Source: Methyloradius palustris
GTDB lineage: Bacteria; Pseudomonadota; Gammaproteobacteria; Burkholderiales; Methylophilaceae
Reading direction: 5' to 3'
DNA: 64,000 nt
NCBI RefSeq assembly: GCF_019703875.1
Contig: NZ_AP024110.1
Coordinates: forward strand, 2,046,001 to 2,110,000
This document shows positions 44,601-51,700 of this stretch, piece after piece (position 1 is the first letter of the stretch; each line of letters starts with the position of its first letter). Under the pieces are notes generated by a model, which was not told the DNA's origin, did no database searches, and worked only from the letters and a program-made list of their open reading frames with translations. The position numbers were made by a program, and so were the translations under genes.

Positions 44601-45132
44601 GGGAGTTCATCAAATCAGAGAGACTAATGGAGTGTGCATCCTTAATTTGTTTTGCAGTGATGCTTTGTACATTGCCAGGGATTTCATCCTTGGTTAATGC
44701 CAGACCAGGCATGGGGCCGATCTCGGTATAGCGTTTGGCGCGGATATTGATGTCGTCCAGATGCAGATCAATAGCGCTGGTGTCTTTAGTTGGCTCAAAC
44801 GCACGCTTAATAAGGGTAGTTGTGCCTTCTGTACTTGCCTCCAAGCCAGTGCCTGCCAATAGCTTGCGTATGGCCTCAAAGCTTTCCATACGACCTTTAA
44901 TCGCTGGAGCGGTAATACCTTCAGTGACTTTGCTATCAAAGGCAACACTAGCTCCTGTAGCCTTGGCAACCAATTTGAGGGAGTTGGATAATGGCTGTGC
45001 GGGTAGATCTAAATCAACTGGTGCTGCTATTGCTTTAATAGAAATAAAGCAAATTAATAAACCAGTAATTACGAAAATACTGACTACGATAGCTTTATAT
45101 AAGGCGCTTAGCCTGCGCATTGATAAGTGCAT
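41620..45132 (-). CDS. TonB-dependent receptor with N-terminal signalling domain
   Basis: From ATG 45132 the protein has 1170 residues. A signal-anchor-like N-terminus (VVSIFVITGLLICFISIKAIA) is followed by an STN domain (about 40-95, LDLPAQPLSNSLKLVAKATGASVAFDS), a plug (about 130-270, GLSVFLDGIRVNEPFGDVVNWDMIP) and a beta-barrel ending in aromatic-rich strands. The STN domain marks a transducer that signals through FecR to a FecI-type sigma factor, both encoded upstream. The barrel is several hundred residues longer than in typical receptors (700-800), mainly through loops at about residues 420-650. The substrate cannot be told from sequence. Confidence 0.92.
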   Translation of the reverse strand: MHLSMRRLSALYKAIVVSIFVITGLLICFISIKAIAAPVDLDLPAQPLSNSLKLVAKATGASVAFDSKVTEGITAPAIKGRMESFEAIRKLLAGTGLEASTEGTTTLIKRAFEPTKDTSAIDLHLDDINIRAKRYTEIGPMPGLALTKDEIPGNVQSITAKQIKDAHSISLSDLMNSQLQSVNVNDYQGNPFQMDVTYRGFTASPQLGTPQGLSVFLDGIRVNEPFGDVVNWDMIPMNALAGIDVFPGSNPIFGLGTLGGALSMRTKNGFDDPGVQADMLTGAFGRKQFQLSAGGSHGDVAGFVALNLFNEDGWRQNSPSKVNQIFSKLSYRNDKLSLDGSMLYAWNDLVGNGLIPIEMYNQSNSSVYTSPDDTKNKLLQFQIASAFQVSDTFNITGQIYNRKSDRKSSTGDVNTDFSNKDVATRRPLPGENAVCAYGSTNGVPNYYVVTSGAINAIAGNGDLSLARAIDNGTISAGQLLGGLNGAGLATLSQSIGNGTDLTVPADYLAAIEQINANYIHGANGGAAGTYNNADFTQYYATNFYSGGATWNQLVGNGNFYTATLNGNPIQLYIIPADPINVDPLTGTCGANSINSASTQFVGGQIQQLDANGSTIPRDGKYAAGGTGTGYIDGTPTAIISDIGISQLVKGGAVQLNWNTDQHKFMIGSSLDHATDTYTNSQRLGLLDSTRNAYLDPANIGAEYTAASAPIRNNDFNGSSDTRSLYFSETYSPKDNLHFNVAARYNYSTVMTNMRTRKDTAGTNVTDVTSSYLDYLVCTGSGLDSCDQYLLNNPALNQLATNPDAFFGPYIKERFNYHKINPSLGATWSPTDNLNVYANWNQGTRTPSAIELGCAFDRTPTLGSNGAIQPASLAGNTSCTLPNSLSGDPYLPQVVARTFEMGARGKINENLSWNASMYNTNLTDDIYFVSYTATKNFFDTIGRTRRRGIETGISGKYDKFDFKLNYSLTDATFETNTTLASADNSSVDQNPTHGDYGMESIHPGDRMPGIALNNINASVGYSVTDKWRVGMNMVAHGESYARGNENNEHQIGTKSYTYIDNSSGTPTPVTVVKNYTTSGKNGGYAVFNFSTSYDIGHGWSATLLLNNVFDKTYYSASRLGINPFSPSINGAIGVSGYNYNSNDWQSTNFVAPGAPRAAWISVRYEFEPDRK

Positions 45133-45163
45133 TGTTAGGTATCCCAACCATTTTTATAGTGAC

Positions 45164-45205
45164 TGATACCTACATGACTGCCTAGAAAGCCAAACCCTGA
45201 TGTCT
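45164..45205 (-). promoter_or_regulatory. ECF-type promoter candidate of the TonB-dependent receptor
   Basis: On the minus strand AGACATCAGG (45205-45196), 17 nt, then GTCAT (45178-45174) and AGGTATCA (45171-45164). The same blocks with the same 17-nt spacing occur upstream of tonB at 46137-46178, while the spacer is not conserved. The fixed spacing of conserved blocks is what a shared sigma-factor promoter looks like. AGGTATC also pairs with GATACCT just before the receptor start, which may form a small 5' hairpin. Confidence 0.65.
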
Positions 45206-45254
45206 ATTTGAAAAATATTTTGATGATTTCTGTCTGGGCATTGCGGGAAGCGAA

Positions 45255-46025
45255 CTATCCTTCGAGCTTGAAATTGAGAGGGATCACCACAGTGAAAGAT
45301 TTGTTTTCCAGCTTGCCTTTCACAGGCAATGCGTTGGCTGCCTTTCTAAGAGTCTCCAGTGCTGCATCATCCAGCACCTGATGGCCACTCCCTGATTCCA
45401 TAATGGAAACGCTGATCAGTTTTCCTTGGTCAAATCTGGCAATCACCTTTGCTCGCCCCTCCCAATGGCGGCGAATCGCTAGTTCTGGATAATTCTTATT
45501 CTTGGATATCCACTCATAAAGCATTTGCCCATAACCATTCCATGCTTCTGTCGGGTCGGCTTCTTCACTATGTGTGCTTTGGGATTTATTAGCGGAAGTG
45601 ACTGATGTTTCGCTAACGTCAGCTTTTGCTTCTGCGGGGCTTGCCGCTGGAGAGTCTGTTGTTATAGATGGTTGCTGGCTCTGAGAGCTATTGCTGGGCA
45701 CAACAAAATCTTGCTCATGAGCAGGCATCTCTTTAGCCATAAGTGGCTGAGAAGGTTTTACCTGTGCAGTTTTAACCGGGACTGGTTTAGCTTTACTGAT
45801 TTGAGGCTCTTGCTTAGTTGGAATAGGTTCTGGAGGCGATATAGATGACGCTTCTGATTTTGCTGCAACTTGGGTGAGTTCTATCTCAAACAAGATAGGA
45901 GGTTTTACGGGCACATGATCCAAATGAGACCAGAGAAGTAGAACAGCAATATGCATGGATAGCGCGATACCAAATGCAGGCAGCCGCCGATCTGGCTCTA
46001 CATATTGCGCCCTTCTGTAGCTCAT
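45255..46025 (-). CDS. tonB: Energy transducer TonB
   Basis: The 256-residue protein has one N-terminal transmembrane helix (about 17-35, FGIALSMHIAVLLLWSHL), a long Pro/Ser/Lys-rich periplasmic region (about 60-160) and the C-terminal TonB domain (YGQMLYEWISKNKNYPELAIRRHWEGRAKVIARFDQGKLISVSIMESSG-type, about 165-250). It couples the proton-motive force to TonB-dependent transport. It lies between fecR and the receptor and is likely dedicated to that receptor; exbB and exbD are not in the window. Confidence 0.93.
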   Translation of the reverse strand: MSYRRAQYVEPDRRLPAFGIALSMHIAVLLLWSHLDHVPVKPPILFEIELTQVAAKSEASSISPPEPIPTKQEPQISKAKPVPVKTAQVKPSQPLMAKEMPAHEQDFVVPSNSSQSQQPSITTDSPAASPAEAKADVSETSVTSANKSQSTHSEEADPTEAWNGYGQMLYEWISKNKNYPELAIRRHWEGRAKVIARFDQGKLISVSIMESGSGHQVLDDAALETLRKAANALPVKGKLENKSFTVVIPLNFKLEG

Positions 46026-46136
46026 TCAGTTTGCATTCTGAATAAGTGCGAAGGATATAGATGTGAGGTTTGCTCACATAGGTTTAGAAATGCAGGTAAT
46101 TCCATAGCAGGTAATTCACACCAATATTCTGGCTGT

Positions 46137-46178
46137 TGATACCTGTATGACGCATAAAGTGAAAAAATCCTGATGTCT
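46137..46178 (-). promoter_or_regulatory. ECF-type promoter candidate of tonB
   Basis: On the minus strand AGACATCAGG (46178-46169), 17 nt, GTCAT (46151-46147) and AGGTATCA (46144-46137), the same arrangement as upstream of the receptor gene. It begins 17 nt after the fecR stop and implies a tonB leader of about 110 nt, in which ATGTGAG/CTCACAT (46061-46079) forms a hairpin. Confidence 0.65.
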
Positions 46179-46194
46179 GGTCTAGATTATTTAA

Positions 46195-47223
46195 TCATTT
46201 TTTACCGATAAGCAGCGTTTGGTTATCGGTTTGCTCAATCTTGATGGGTGAAATTTCAGGTAATAGCGCTAAAAATCTTTCTGTATCTCTTACCTTCATC
46301 ACTGCAGTCACATGGGGATCGCTGTGCCGAGTGGTAATAGATTTAATAGGTATTTTGCGATAACGCGATAATGTTTCGGAAATCTCTTCCAGGCTGGCTT
46401 CATCAAAAACCAAGGTGCCATTCTGGAAGGTAAACGCATCAGCCGCATTACGTTCAACACGTTGCGGCATTTCACCTGGTTTCACTTCGGCAACCTCTCC
46501 ATTATGCAAAACAATTGGCGTCAGGATATTGGCCCCTGTAGAGTCTTGTGCTTCCACCCTTACGCTGCCATGGTCAACGCTGACACGAACCAAACCATTT
46601 AATCGATTAACGACGAAGTGGGTGCCTAGCACCGTGATTCTTGCATGCCCGCTATCAATAACAAATGGCCGTGATGGGTCTTTTGCCACGTCAAAAATGA
46701 CCTCACCCTGGCTAATTTTTGCAGTTCGCCTATCGCGGTAATAAGTCACTTCAATATTGGTATTGGCATTGATAATCAGCTTACTGCCATCGGCCAGCAC
46801 TTGTTCCTGCATCTGGCCTACAGGAGTAATATTGGCCACCTGAAAAACTGGCCTTGCAGCCCAATCCTGCCAAAAATGGTATCCAAACAAACTCACACCG
46901 AGCACGACCATAAAATGTACAGCGCGATTAGCTAGCTGCTTAAGTTTCTTGCTGCGCTCATCACGCAATTCATTAGTTTTGCGCTCCATGATGTCCGCAA
47001 GTGACTGGATTTTGGCGGTTGAATCAAAATCCTCCCACACCGAAGAAACAGCCAAATACTCTTGGGCATGCACAGGATTAGCCATCAACCACGCTTCAAA
47101 CTGACCACGATCTGGGTGATCCGGCTCTGTATTTTTAATGCGGAAAAACCAGCGCGCAGCCGTCTCCCTTAAGCTTTTAATATGCTTAGGGCTGATGTTT
47201 ATTTGCTGTACCGTCTGTGACAT
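46195..47223 (-). CDS. fecR: FecR-type transmembrane sigma regulator
   Basis: From MSQTVQQINISPKH the product has 342 residues. The N-terminal cytoplasmic domain (ETAARWFFRIKNTEPDHPDRGQFEAWLMANPVHAQEY, the DUF4880 pattern) contacts the sigma factor; a transmembrane helix lies at about residues 95-112; the periplasmic FecR domain (about 125-225, EVIFDVAKDPSRPFVIDSGHARITVLGTHF) and an STN-like C-terminus receive the signal from the receptor. It is encoded 10 nt after the FecI-like gene. Confidence 0.92.
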   Translation of the reverse strand: MSQTVQQINISPKHIKSLRETAARWFFRIKNTEPDHPDRGQFEAWLMANPVHAQEYLAVSSVWEDFDSTAKIQSLADIMERKTNELRDERSKKLKQLANRAVHFMVVLGVSLFGYHFWQDWAARPVFQVANITPVGQMQEQVLADGSKLIINANTNIEVTYYRDRRTAKISQGEVIFDVAKDPSRPFVIDSGHARITVLGTHFVVNRLNGLVRVSVDHGSVRVEAQDSTGANILTPIVLHNGEVAEVKPGEMPQRVERNAADAFTFQNGTLVFDEASLEEISETLSRYRKIPIKSITTRHSDPHVTAVMKVRDTERFLALLPEISPIKIEQTDNQTLLIGKK

Positions 47224-47233
47224 TTTTATTCGA

Positions 47234-47809
47234 CTAATTGAGAAGCAAATCGCGGGCACTGCGTAAATCGACCAAGGCTCTTATTACATGCCGCTCAACC
47301 ATATTCACACTAATGCCCAATTTATCTGCAATCTCTGTTTGATGGATGCCTTCGATGCGGAACAGCCAGAAAACTTCTCTACATTTGGGTGGCAAACAAT
47401 CAATGATGCGCTGTAATGCCTGCAGTCGTTGCTGTAAATCAGCTAAATGTTCTGGTGACGGGGAAAAGGCATCTTCTATCTGGTGTGTAGTGATTTGATC
47501 GTTCGAGTCACTTGAGGTCTCAGGTGTTTCCATCAGAAAGGGAACAAAGCGCGCCATCTCTCGATAGTTATCTGCGAGGATATTCTTAACCACTGTACGC
47601 AAATAGGCATGGGGTTGAGTAATACGTTCTGGATTTTTGGTTAATGCAAACCGTAGAAGTGCATCATGCAGAACATCATAAGCAAGTTGCACACAAGAAG
47701 TTTGCCTGCGTATACCAGGGAGCAAATCTGCATAGGCCCAACTGAGATCCAAACCATACCAGAGCATATTGTTAGTTCGAGAAGAAGGTAACTCTATAGT
47801 CGTTAACAT
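47234..47809 (-). CDS. fecI: FecI-like ECF sigma factor
   Basis: The 191-residue sigma factor has region 2 (about 30-95, ending PHAYLRTVVKNILADNYRE) and region 4 (about 125-185, LPPKCREVFWLFRIEGIHQTEIADKLGISVNMVERHVIRALVDLR). The QTEIADKLGIS...VERHV helix-turn-helix is characteristic of FecI-type factors. With the downstream fecR, tonB and receptor genes it forms a cell-surface signalling unit. Promoter-like elements upstream of tonB and of the receptor are its probable targets. The start codon has no strong ribosome-binding site, but a short open frame lies just upstream. Confidence 0.92.
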   Translation of the reverse strand: MLTTIELPSSRTNNMLWYGLDLSWAYADLLPGIRRQTSCVQLAYDVLHDALLRFALTKNPERITQPHAYLRTVVKNILADNYREMARFVPFLMETPETSSDSNDQITTHQIEDAFSPSPEHLADLQQRLQALQRIIDCLPPKCREVFWLFRIEGIHQTEIADKLGISVNMVERHVIRALVDLRSARDLLLN

Positions 47810-47817
47810 AGAGTTAA

Positions 47818-47856
47818 TTATTCGGCGACCAGAAATTTTGTTACATAGGTATTCAT
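47818..47856 (-). other. Possible 12-codon leader ORF before fecI
   Basis: MNTYVTKFLVAE is preceded by AAGGGGG (47873-47867) and stops 8 nt before the fecI ATG, which itself has a weak ribosome-binding site. Translation of this short frame could control fecI by coupling. It may equally be chance. Confidence 0.3.
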
Positions 47857-48123
47857 CTTTGGAGAGCCCCCTTAATTTGTAATTTCTTTATTAAATGCAA
47901 TATGCATACCCAGATATTTATTTAATACAAGCCATTGTTTTATTATGATTATTTATAAATTTGCATTGGGCCGAAGAATCTAAGCTGGGTACTTACAACC
48001 ACCAGATGGCTACCAGCAACCATATCTAAAAACCCCAAATAAGCTCTTGAACTACAGCATGTACTTTCGATGTCTTTTAAATTTTGAGCTACCTGACTAT
48101 AAGGTTGCAGATAGCCTGATGCA

Positions 48124-48136
48124 TGGGAATAACTCC
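48124..48136 (+). promoter_or_regulatory. Putative regulator site A, TGGGAATAACTCC
   Basis: The 11-mer GGAATAACTCC recurs inverted in site B (48248-48258), and TGGGAATATCTC occurs in front of the histidine kinase gene (51578-51589). It is about 225 nt upstream of the beta-propeller start. Confidence 0.5.
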
Positions 48137-48235
48137 ATAAAACAACAATGAGTTTTTCCTAACTTGATTGGGGCTAGTGAGGTATGTGCGATCGCTATTA
48201 ATTGCGATCATGTAAACGTTGGGAGATTTTCGTGC

Positions 48236-48258
48236 TGGGAATATTCGGGAGTTATTCC
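48236..48258 (+). promoter_or_regulatory. Putative regulator site B, inverted repeat
   Basis: TGGGAATATTCGGGAGTTATTCC contains GGAATA and TATTCC as inverted halves nine nt apart, and its right half is the exact reverse complement of GGAATAACTCC in site A. It lies about 100 nt before the beta-propeller start, a suitable place for an activator. Confidence 0.5.
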
Positions 48259-48358
48259 TAGATGAAATTACGTTTAATTCACATGCCAGAAACATGATTG
48301 AGCAATAAGGTGATGTACTCGAATAACCTATCCGACATATTCCTCTGGAGACTTTCAC

Positions 48359-49426
48359 ATGCAGCAACCTCTTATCAAACTTGGTCTGACTAAAATTCTA
48401 ATCTTAAGTATGGGGATGATATTGACCCCCTATGCAATGGCGGACGGCAAGGGGATTGCTTATGTTTCCAACCAAGATGGTGGTGTGCAAGTGATTGATC
48501 TTGAAACCATGGAATTCACAGGCAATGTTGATATTGGTGCAAAAGGGCCGCGAGGCATTGGTGTGACTGATAATGGCAAATGGCTGGTGACCGCAAATAA
48601 AGATGATAGCAATATCTCAATTGTGGACACTTCTGGTGCTACCCCACCTAAACTTGTCGTTGTCGGCAAAAATCCTGAGTTTGTTCGCATCAAGGGTGAT
48701 CGTGCTTACGTCACATATGAACCCAGCTCTAAATCGGGGCCGCCAAAGACAGGGCCAGACGCAGCTAAAGACGATGATGACGATGACAATATCCCTGGGC
48801 ATATTGCGATTGTTGACCTGAAAAAAGGTAAAGTGGTCATGGATATCGTCGGTAAGCCTGAGACTGAAGGCTTGGAATTTACCAAAGATGGCAAGAAGAT
48901 GGTGGTGGCTAACGAGTCCGATAACTCACTCACAGTGCATGATCTTAAGACTGGCAAATTGCTAAAAAACATCGCCGTAGGTAAATACGGTAACCGTCCG
49001 CGTGGTATCAAGAACTCCCCCGATGGGAAGATATATGCGACCACGCTGGAGCTATCCAACAAGTTACTAATCTTGAATGATAAGTTTGAAGTGATTAAGG
49101 AAATCCCTACTGGTAAATTTCCTTATGGACTAAGTTTCAACCGTGCAGGAACAAGAATCTTTGTTGCGACAAACAAGGAAAAAGCATTACAGGTTTTTGA
49201 CGCACAAACCTACGAGAAAATTAAGGATATTCCAGTTGGAGACCGCTGCTGGCATTTCAGTTTTACACCAGATGACCAGCAAATACTGCTGGCTTGTGGC
49301 AAATCGAATGAAATATTGGTAATTGATGCCAACAAACTGGAAGTGACCAAACGCCTTGCTGACACACAAACACCCTGGGGAATCGTGACTTATCCAAAAT
49401 CCATGGGCAGTATTGACCGCCCTTGA
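48359..49426 (+). CDS. Secreted YVTN-type beta-propeller protein
   Basis: The 355-residue protein has a signal peptide (about 1-28, ending PYAMA) and about seven repeats of roughly 42 residues of the GIAYVSNQDGGVQVIDLETMEFTGNV type, a periplasmic beta-propeller related to YncE and to the propellers linked to PQQ-dependent alcohol catabolism. A run of six Asp (about residues 138-143) lies in one loop and could bind metal. Its enzymatic or binding role is unknown. It converges with a LuxR-type regulator gene 15 nt away and is divergent from the fecI receptor block. Confidence 0.85.
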   Translation: MQQPLIKLGLTKILILSMGMILTPYAMADGKGIAYVSNQDGGVQVIDLETMEFTGNVDIGAKGPRGIGVTDNGKWLVTANKDDSNISIVDTSGATPPKLVVVGKNPEFVRIKGDRAYVTYEPSSKSGPPKTGPDAAKDDDDDDNIPGHIAIVDLKKGKVVMDIVGKPETEGLEFTKDGKKMVVANESDNSLTVHDLKTGKLLKNIAVGKYGNRPRGIKNSPDGKIYATTLELSNKLLILNDKFEVIKEIPTGKFPYGLSFNRAGTRIFVATNKEKALQVFDAQTYEKIKDIPVGDRCWHFSFTPDDQQILLACGKSNEILVIDANKLEVTKRLADTQTPWGIVTYPKSMGSIDRP

Positions 49427-49441
49427 TTTATTTGGCGTGAG

Positions 49442-50083
49442 TCACCCTTGAATCACGCCATAACGGATAGCAAGACGCACTAACTCAACTGGGCTATTGA
49501 TGCCCAGTTTTTGTTTGAGCATGGTCTGGTAATTGGCGACTGTTTTTTGGCTGATATTAAGGGTATCCGCAATTACTTCTATTGCACCGCCTTCAGCGAG
49601 TAGCCTGAAAACTTCGAACTCACGGGCAGATAATCGCTTAATAGGGTCTTCCTCTCCAGAGAGGGATTGCAATGCAATTTTCTGAGCGATAGAAGCGCTA
49701 AGATAGCTGCGGCCTGCATTTACCTCACGGATACCACGCACCAGATCATCAGCCGCGCCTGATTTTGCAACATAGCCTCGGGCACCAGCGGTGAGTGCCT
49801 GAGTAGCAAAGGTGGCATTTTCATGCATGGAGAAAATGACAATCCGTGCAGCCGGATAACGTGCCAGGATACGGCGAACAGCCTCTAAACCACCCATGCC
49901 AGGCATGGACATATCCATGACCAGCACATCGGGCAGATGTTCACCAAATATCTGATAGGCCTGCTCTCCACTATCGGCTTCAGCAATGACTTCCAAATCA
50001 TCACTCTGCTCAAGCAAGCGGCGCAAACCTGAGCGCACTACGAGATGGTCATCAACCAAAATAATGCGAATGGGCACACTCAT
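49442..50083 (-). CDS. LuxR/NarL-family response regulator
   Basis: The 213-residue protein has a receiver domain (acidic Asp11-Asp12, phospho-acceptor Asp57 in LVMDMSMPG, Lys in YVAKSGA) and a C-terminal LuxR helix-turn-helix (KRLSAREFEVFRLLAEGGAIEVIADTLNISQKTVANYQTMLKQKLGI). It is translated from an ATG overlapping the kinase stop (TAATG). Related regulators in methylotrophs and pseudomonads control PQQ-dependent alcohol dehydrogenase genes. The repeated GGAATA(A/T)CTC motif in front of the kinase and beta-propeller genes is a plausible binding site. Confidence 0.93.
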   Translation of the reverse strand: MSVPIRIILVDDHLVVRSGLRRLLEQSDDLEVIAEADSGEQAYQIFGEHLPDVLVMDMSMPGMGGLEAVRRILARYPAARIVIFSMHENATFATQALTAGARGYVAKSGAADDLVRGIREVNAGRSYLSASIAQKIALQSLSGEEDPIKRLSAREFEVFRLLAEGGAIEVIADTLNISQKTVANYQTMLKQKLGINSPVELVRLAIRYGVIQG

Positions 50084-51450
50084 TAAACAACCTCTGTGGT
50101 TAATGGAAGGATCACTGCGACAATTACACCTAAGCCTGGGCCGCTGGTTAAATTAAAAATACCGCCCAGGCCTTCAACTCGCTCACGCATGCCTGCGAGG
50201 CCAAAGCCCGTTGCAGTAGTCTCAGCTCCGAATCCGCGCCCATCATCGTTCACAATCAACGTAATCTGGTCATTGGCATTTTCTACCTTGATATCAACAC
50301 GGCTTGCTTCTGAGTGACGGCTAATATTGGTCAAACATTCCTGCACGATGCGATATACGGTGATGCTTGCTGTTTCGTCCAACATTTCAAGCGGACCTGA
50401 GATATTCACATTAGTTTTAATATGATGATTCCGATGTCGCCAGGTATCGATCAGATCGCGTAACGCGGCATCCAAACCCAATTCATCAAGAACGCCAGGA
50501 CGTAAGCGCTGCAACATATCACGCACGATATCCATCATCTGCCTTGCCACCGAATCGATGGCACTGGCACTCTCGCGCACTGCATCTAGCTGTTTGGCAT
50601 TGAGGATTGCTGATGCATCTACGTGAATTGCGGTGAGGTATTGACCGATCTCATCGTGAAGATCACGGGCAAGATTTTTTCGTTCATCTTCTTGCAAACT
50701 AATGATCTGCTGAGTTAGACGATGGTTATTCTGAATGCTGCTTTGCAGTGTTTGCGCCATGGCGTTGAATTTTGTACTGATACCAGTCAGCTCTCGCAAG
50801 CTGAACGTAGGTAGGCGTGCTTGCAGATTTCCTTGTTCCAGCTCAGAAAGTGCGGTCATGATGGCATCAACGGGACGAAGTGCGCGCCCTACTGCCCAAT
50901 AAATCATGGCATTCACTGCTACGAAAAAGATAGCCACCAGAAAAAGTAAGCCCAGAGTGTCGTGCCAGATTTCTGCAATTTCATACGACGGATCAGGCGT
51001 GATTACTAACTCACCAAGCACACGACCATTGATCGTCACCTTTCTATGCGTCGGCTTCATGATAGGTGCCACCATATCTACGGCACGAACAAACCACAAC
51101 GGCGTGACCTCTTCCTGAGGTGTAAGTGGTGCACTATTGCTGTCACTCAACTTACCGAAGGCATCGAAAAACTCAATGTGTAAGTGACGAACGTTATCCA
51201 AACTCTGCAAACGGAAAATGGACGTTTTGTTCCCATACGGGTCTTTTAGCGTAACGCCATTCGCCCAGTCGTAATCAGACGTGTAATACAGAATCTCTGC
51301 ATCCAGTAAATGCAGGGCTAACAGGGTTGTAGATTCCACTTCTGCACGTACATCATCACGGGCATTGCGAATCATCAGAACAACGCCAATCAGCAGGATC
51401 AGGCCCAGTAATATGGTAATGATTAGATTAAGACGGAGTTTAAGGCTCAT
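50083..51450 (-). CDS. Membrane histidine kinase, HAMP plus HisKA_3 type
   Basis: The 455-residue sensor has a transmembrane helix at about residues 8-26, a periplasmic domain of about 140 residues, a second helix at about 168-188, a HAMP linker, a HisKA_3 dimerisation domain with the phosphorylated His in LARDLHDEIGQ, and a HATPase_c domain (VNDDGRGFG, GFGLAGMRERVEGLGG). It phosphorylates the regulator encoded immediately downstream. The periplasmic domain has no recognised family, so the stimulus is open. Confidence 0.93.
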   Translation of the reverse strand: MSLKLRLNLIITILLGLILLIGVVLMIRNARDDVRAEVESTTLLALHLLDAEILYYTSDYDWANGVTLKDPYGNKTSIFRLQSLDNVRHLHIEFFDAFGKLSDSNSAPLTPQEEVTPLWFVRAVDMVAPIMKPTHRKVTINGRVLGELVITPDPSYEIAEIWHDTLGLLFLVAIFFVAVNAMIYWAVGRALRPVDAIMTALSELEQGNLQARLPTFSLRELTGISTKFNAMAQTLQSSIQNNHRLTQQIISLQEDERKNLARDLHDEIGQYLTAIHVDASAILNAKQLDAVRESASAIDSVARQMMDIVRDMLQRLRPGVLDELGLDAALRDLIDTWRHRNHHIKTNVNISGPLEMLDETASITVYRIVQECLTNISRHSEASRVDIKVENANDQITLIVNDDGRGFGAETTATGFGLAGMRERVEGLGGIFNLTSGPGLGVIVAVILPLTTEVV

Positions 51451-51577
51451 TGAGCTAAAGCCTGCAGAACAAAGAATCGTTTTAGTGGTAAATCAGCAAG
51501 TCCGATTATTTTAATGGTTTCCTACTAAACCGACATGGGAGAAAATCCCGAGTAGTGAATTTACTGAGATAAGTTGT

Positions 51578-51589
51578 GAGATATTCCCA
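51578..51589 (-). promoter_or_regulatory. Putative regulator site C, TGGGAATATCTC
   Basis: On the minus strand TGGGAATATCTC matches site A of the beta-propeller gene at 11 of 12 positions. It is about 130 nt upstream of the kinase start, suggesting autoregulation of the two-component system. Confidence 0.45.
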
Positions 51590-51700
51590 TTGATAGAGGT
51601 GATGGGCTCCCTCACTACATCAGCAGATAAAAATTAAACTAGTTCCTGCAATTCAAGCTCTCTCCAATTTATTTGAATCGCTTATTCATGATCTCCCTCC

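Larger units (their letters stand above)
47857..48358. other. Long divergent regulatory region between fecI and the beta-propeller gene
   Basis: This stretch of about 500 nt contains no convincing gene. It holds an A/T-rich part next to fecI, the two motif sites listed separately (48124-48136 and 48236-48258), and a palindrome GATCGC-TATTAATT-GCGATC (48190-48209). CTGGAG serves as ribosome-binding site 10 nt before the beta-propeller ATG. The open frame on the minus strand (48089-48367) has no family character. Confidence 0.6.

Noticed and set aside
48089..48367. 92-residue open frame on the minus strand in the fecI/beta-propeller gap
   Set aside because: It lacks a ribosome-binding site and family character, has odd composition, and spans regulatory motifs and the start of the propeller gene.
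49434..49459. Hairpin GGCGTGA/TCACGCC as bidirectional terminator between the propeller and regulator genes
   Set aside because: It has no T run on either side and overlaps the end of the regulator coding region.
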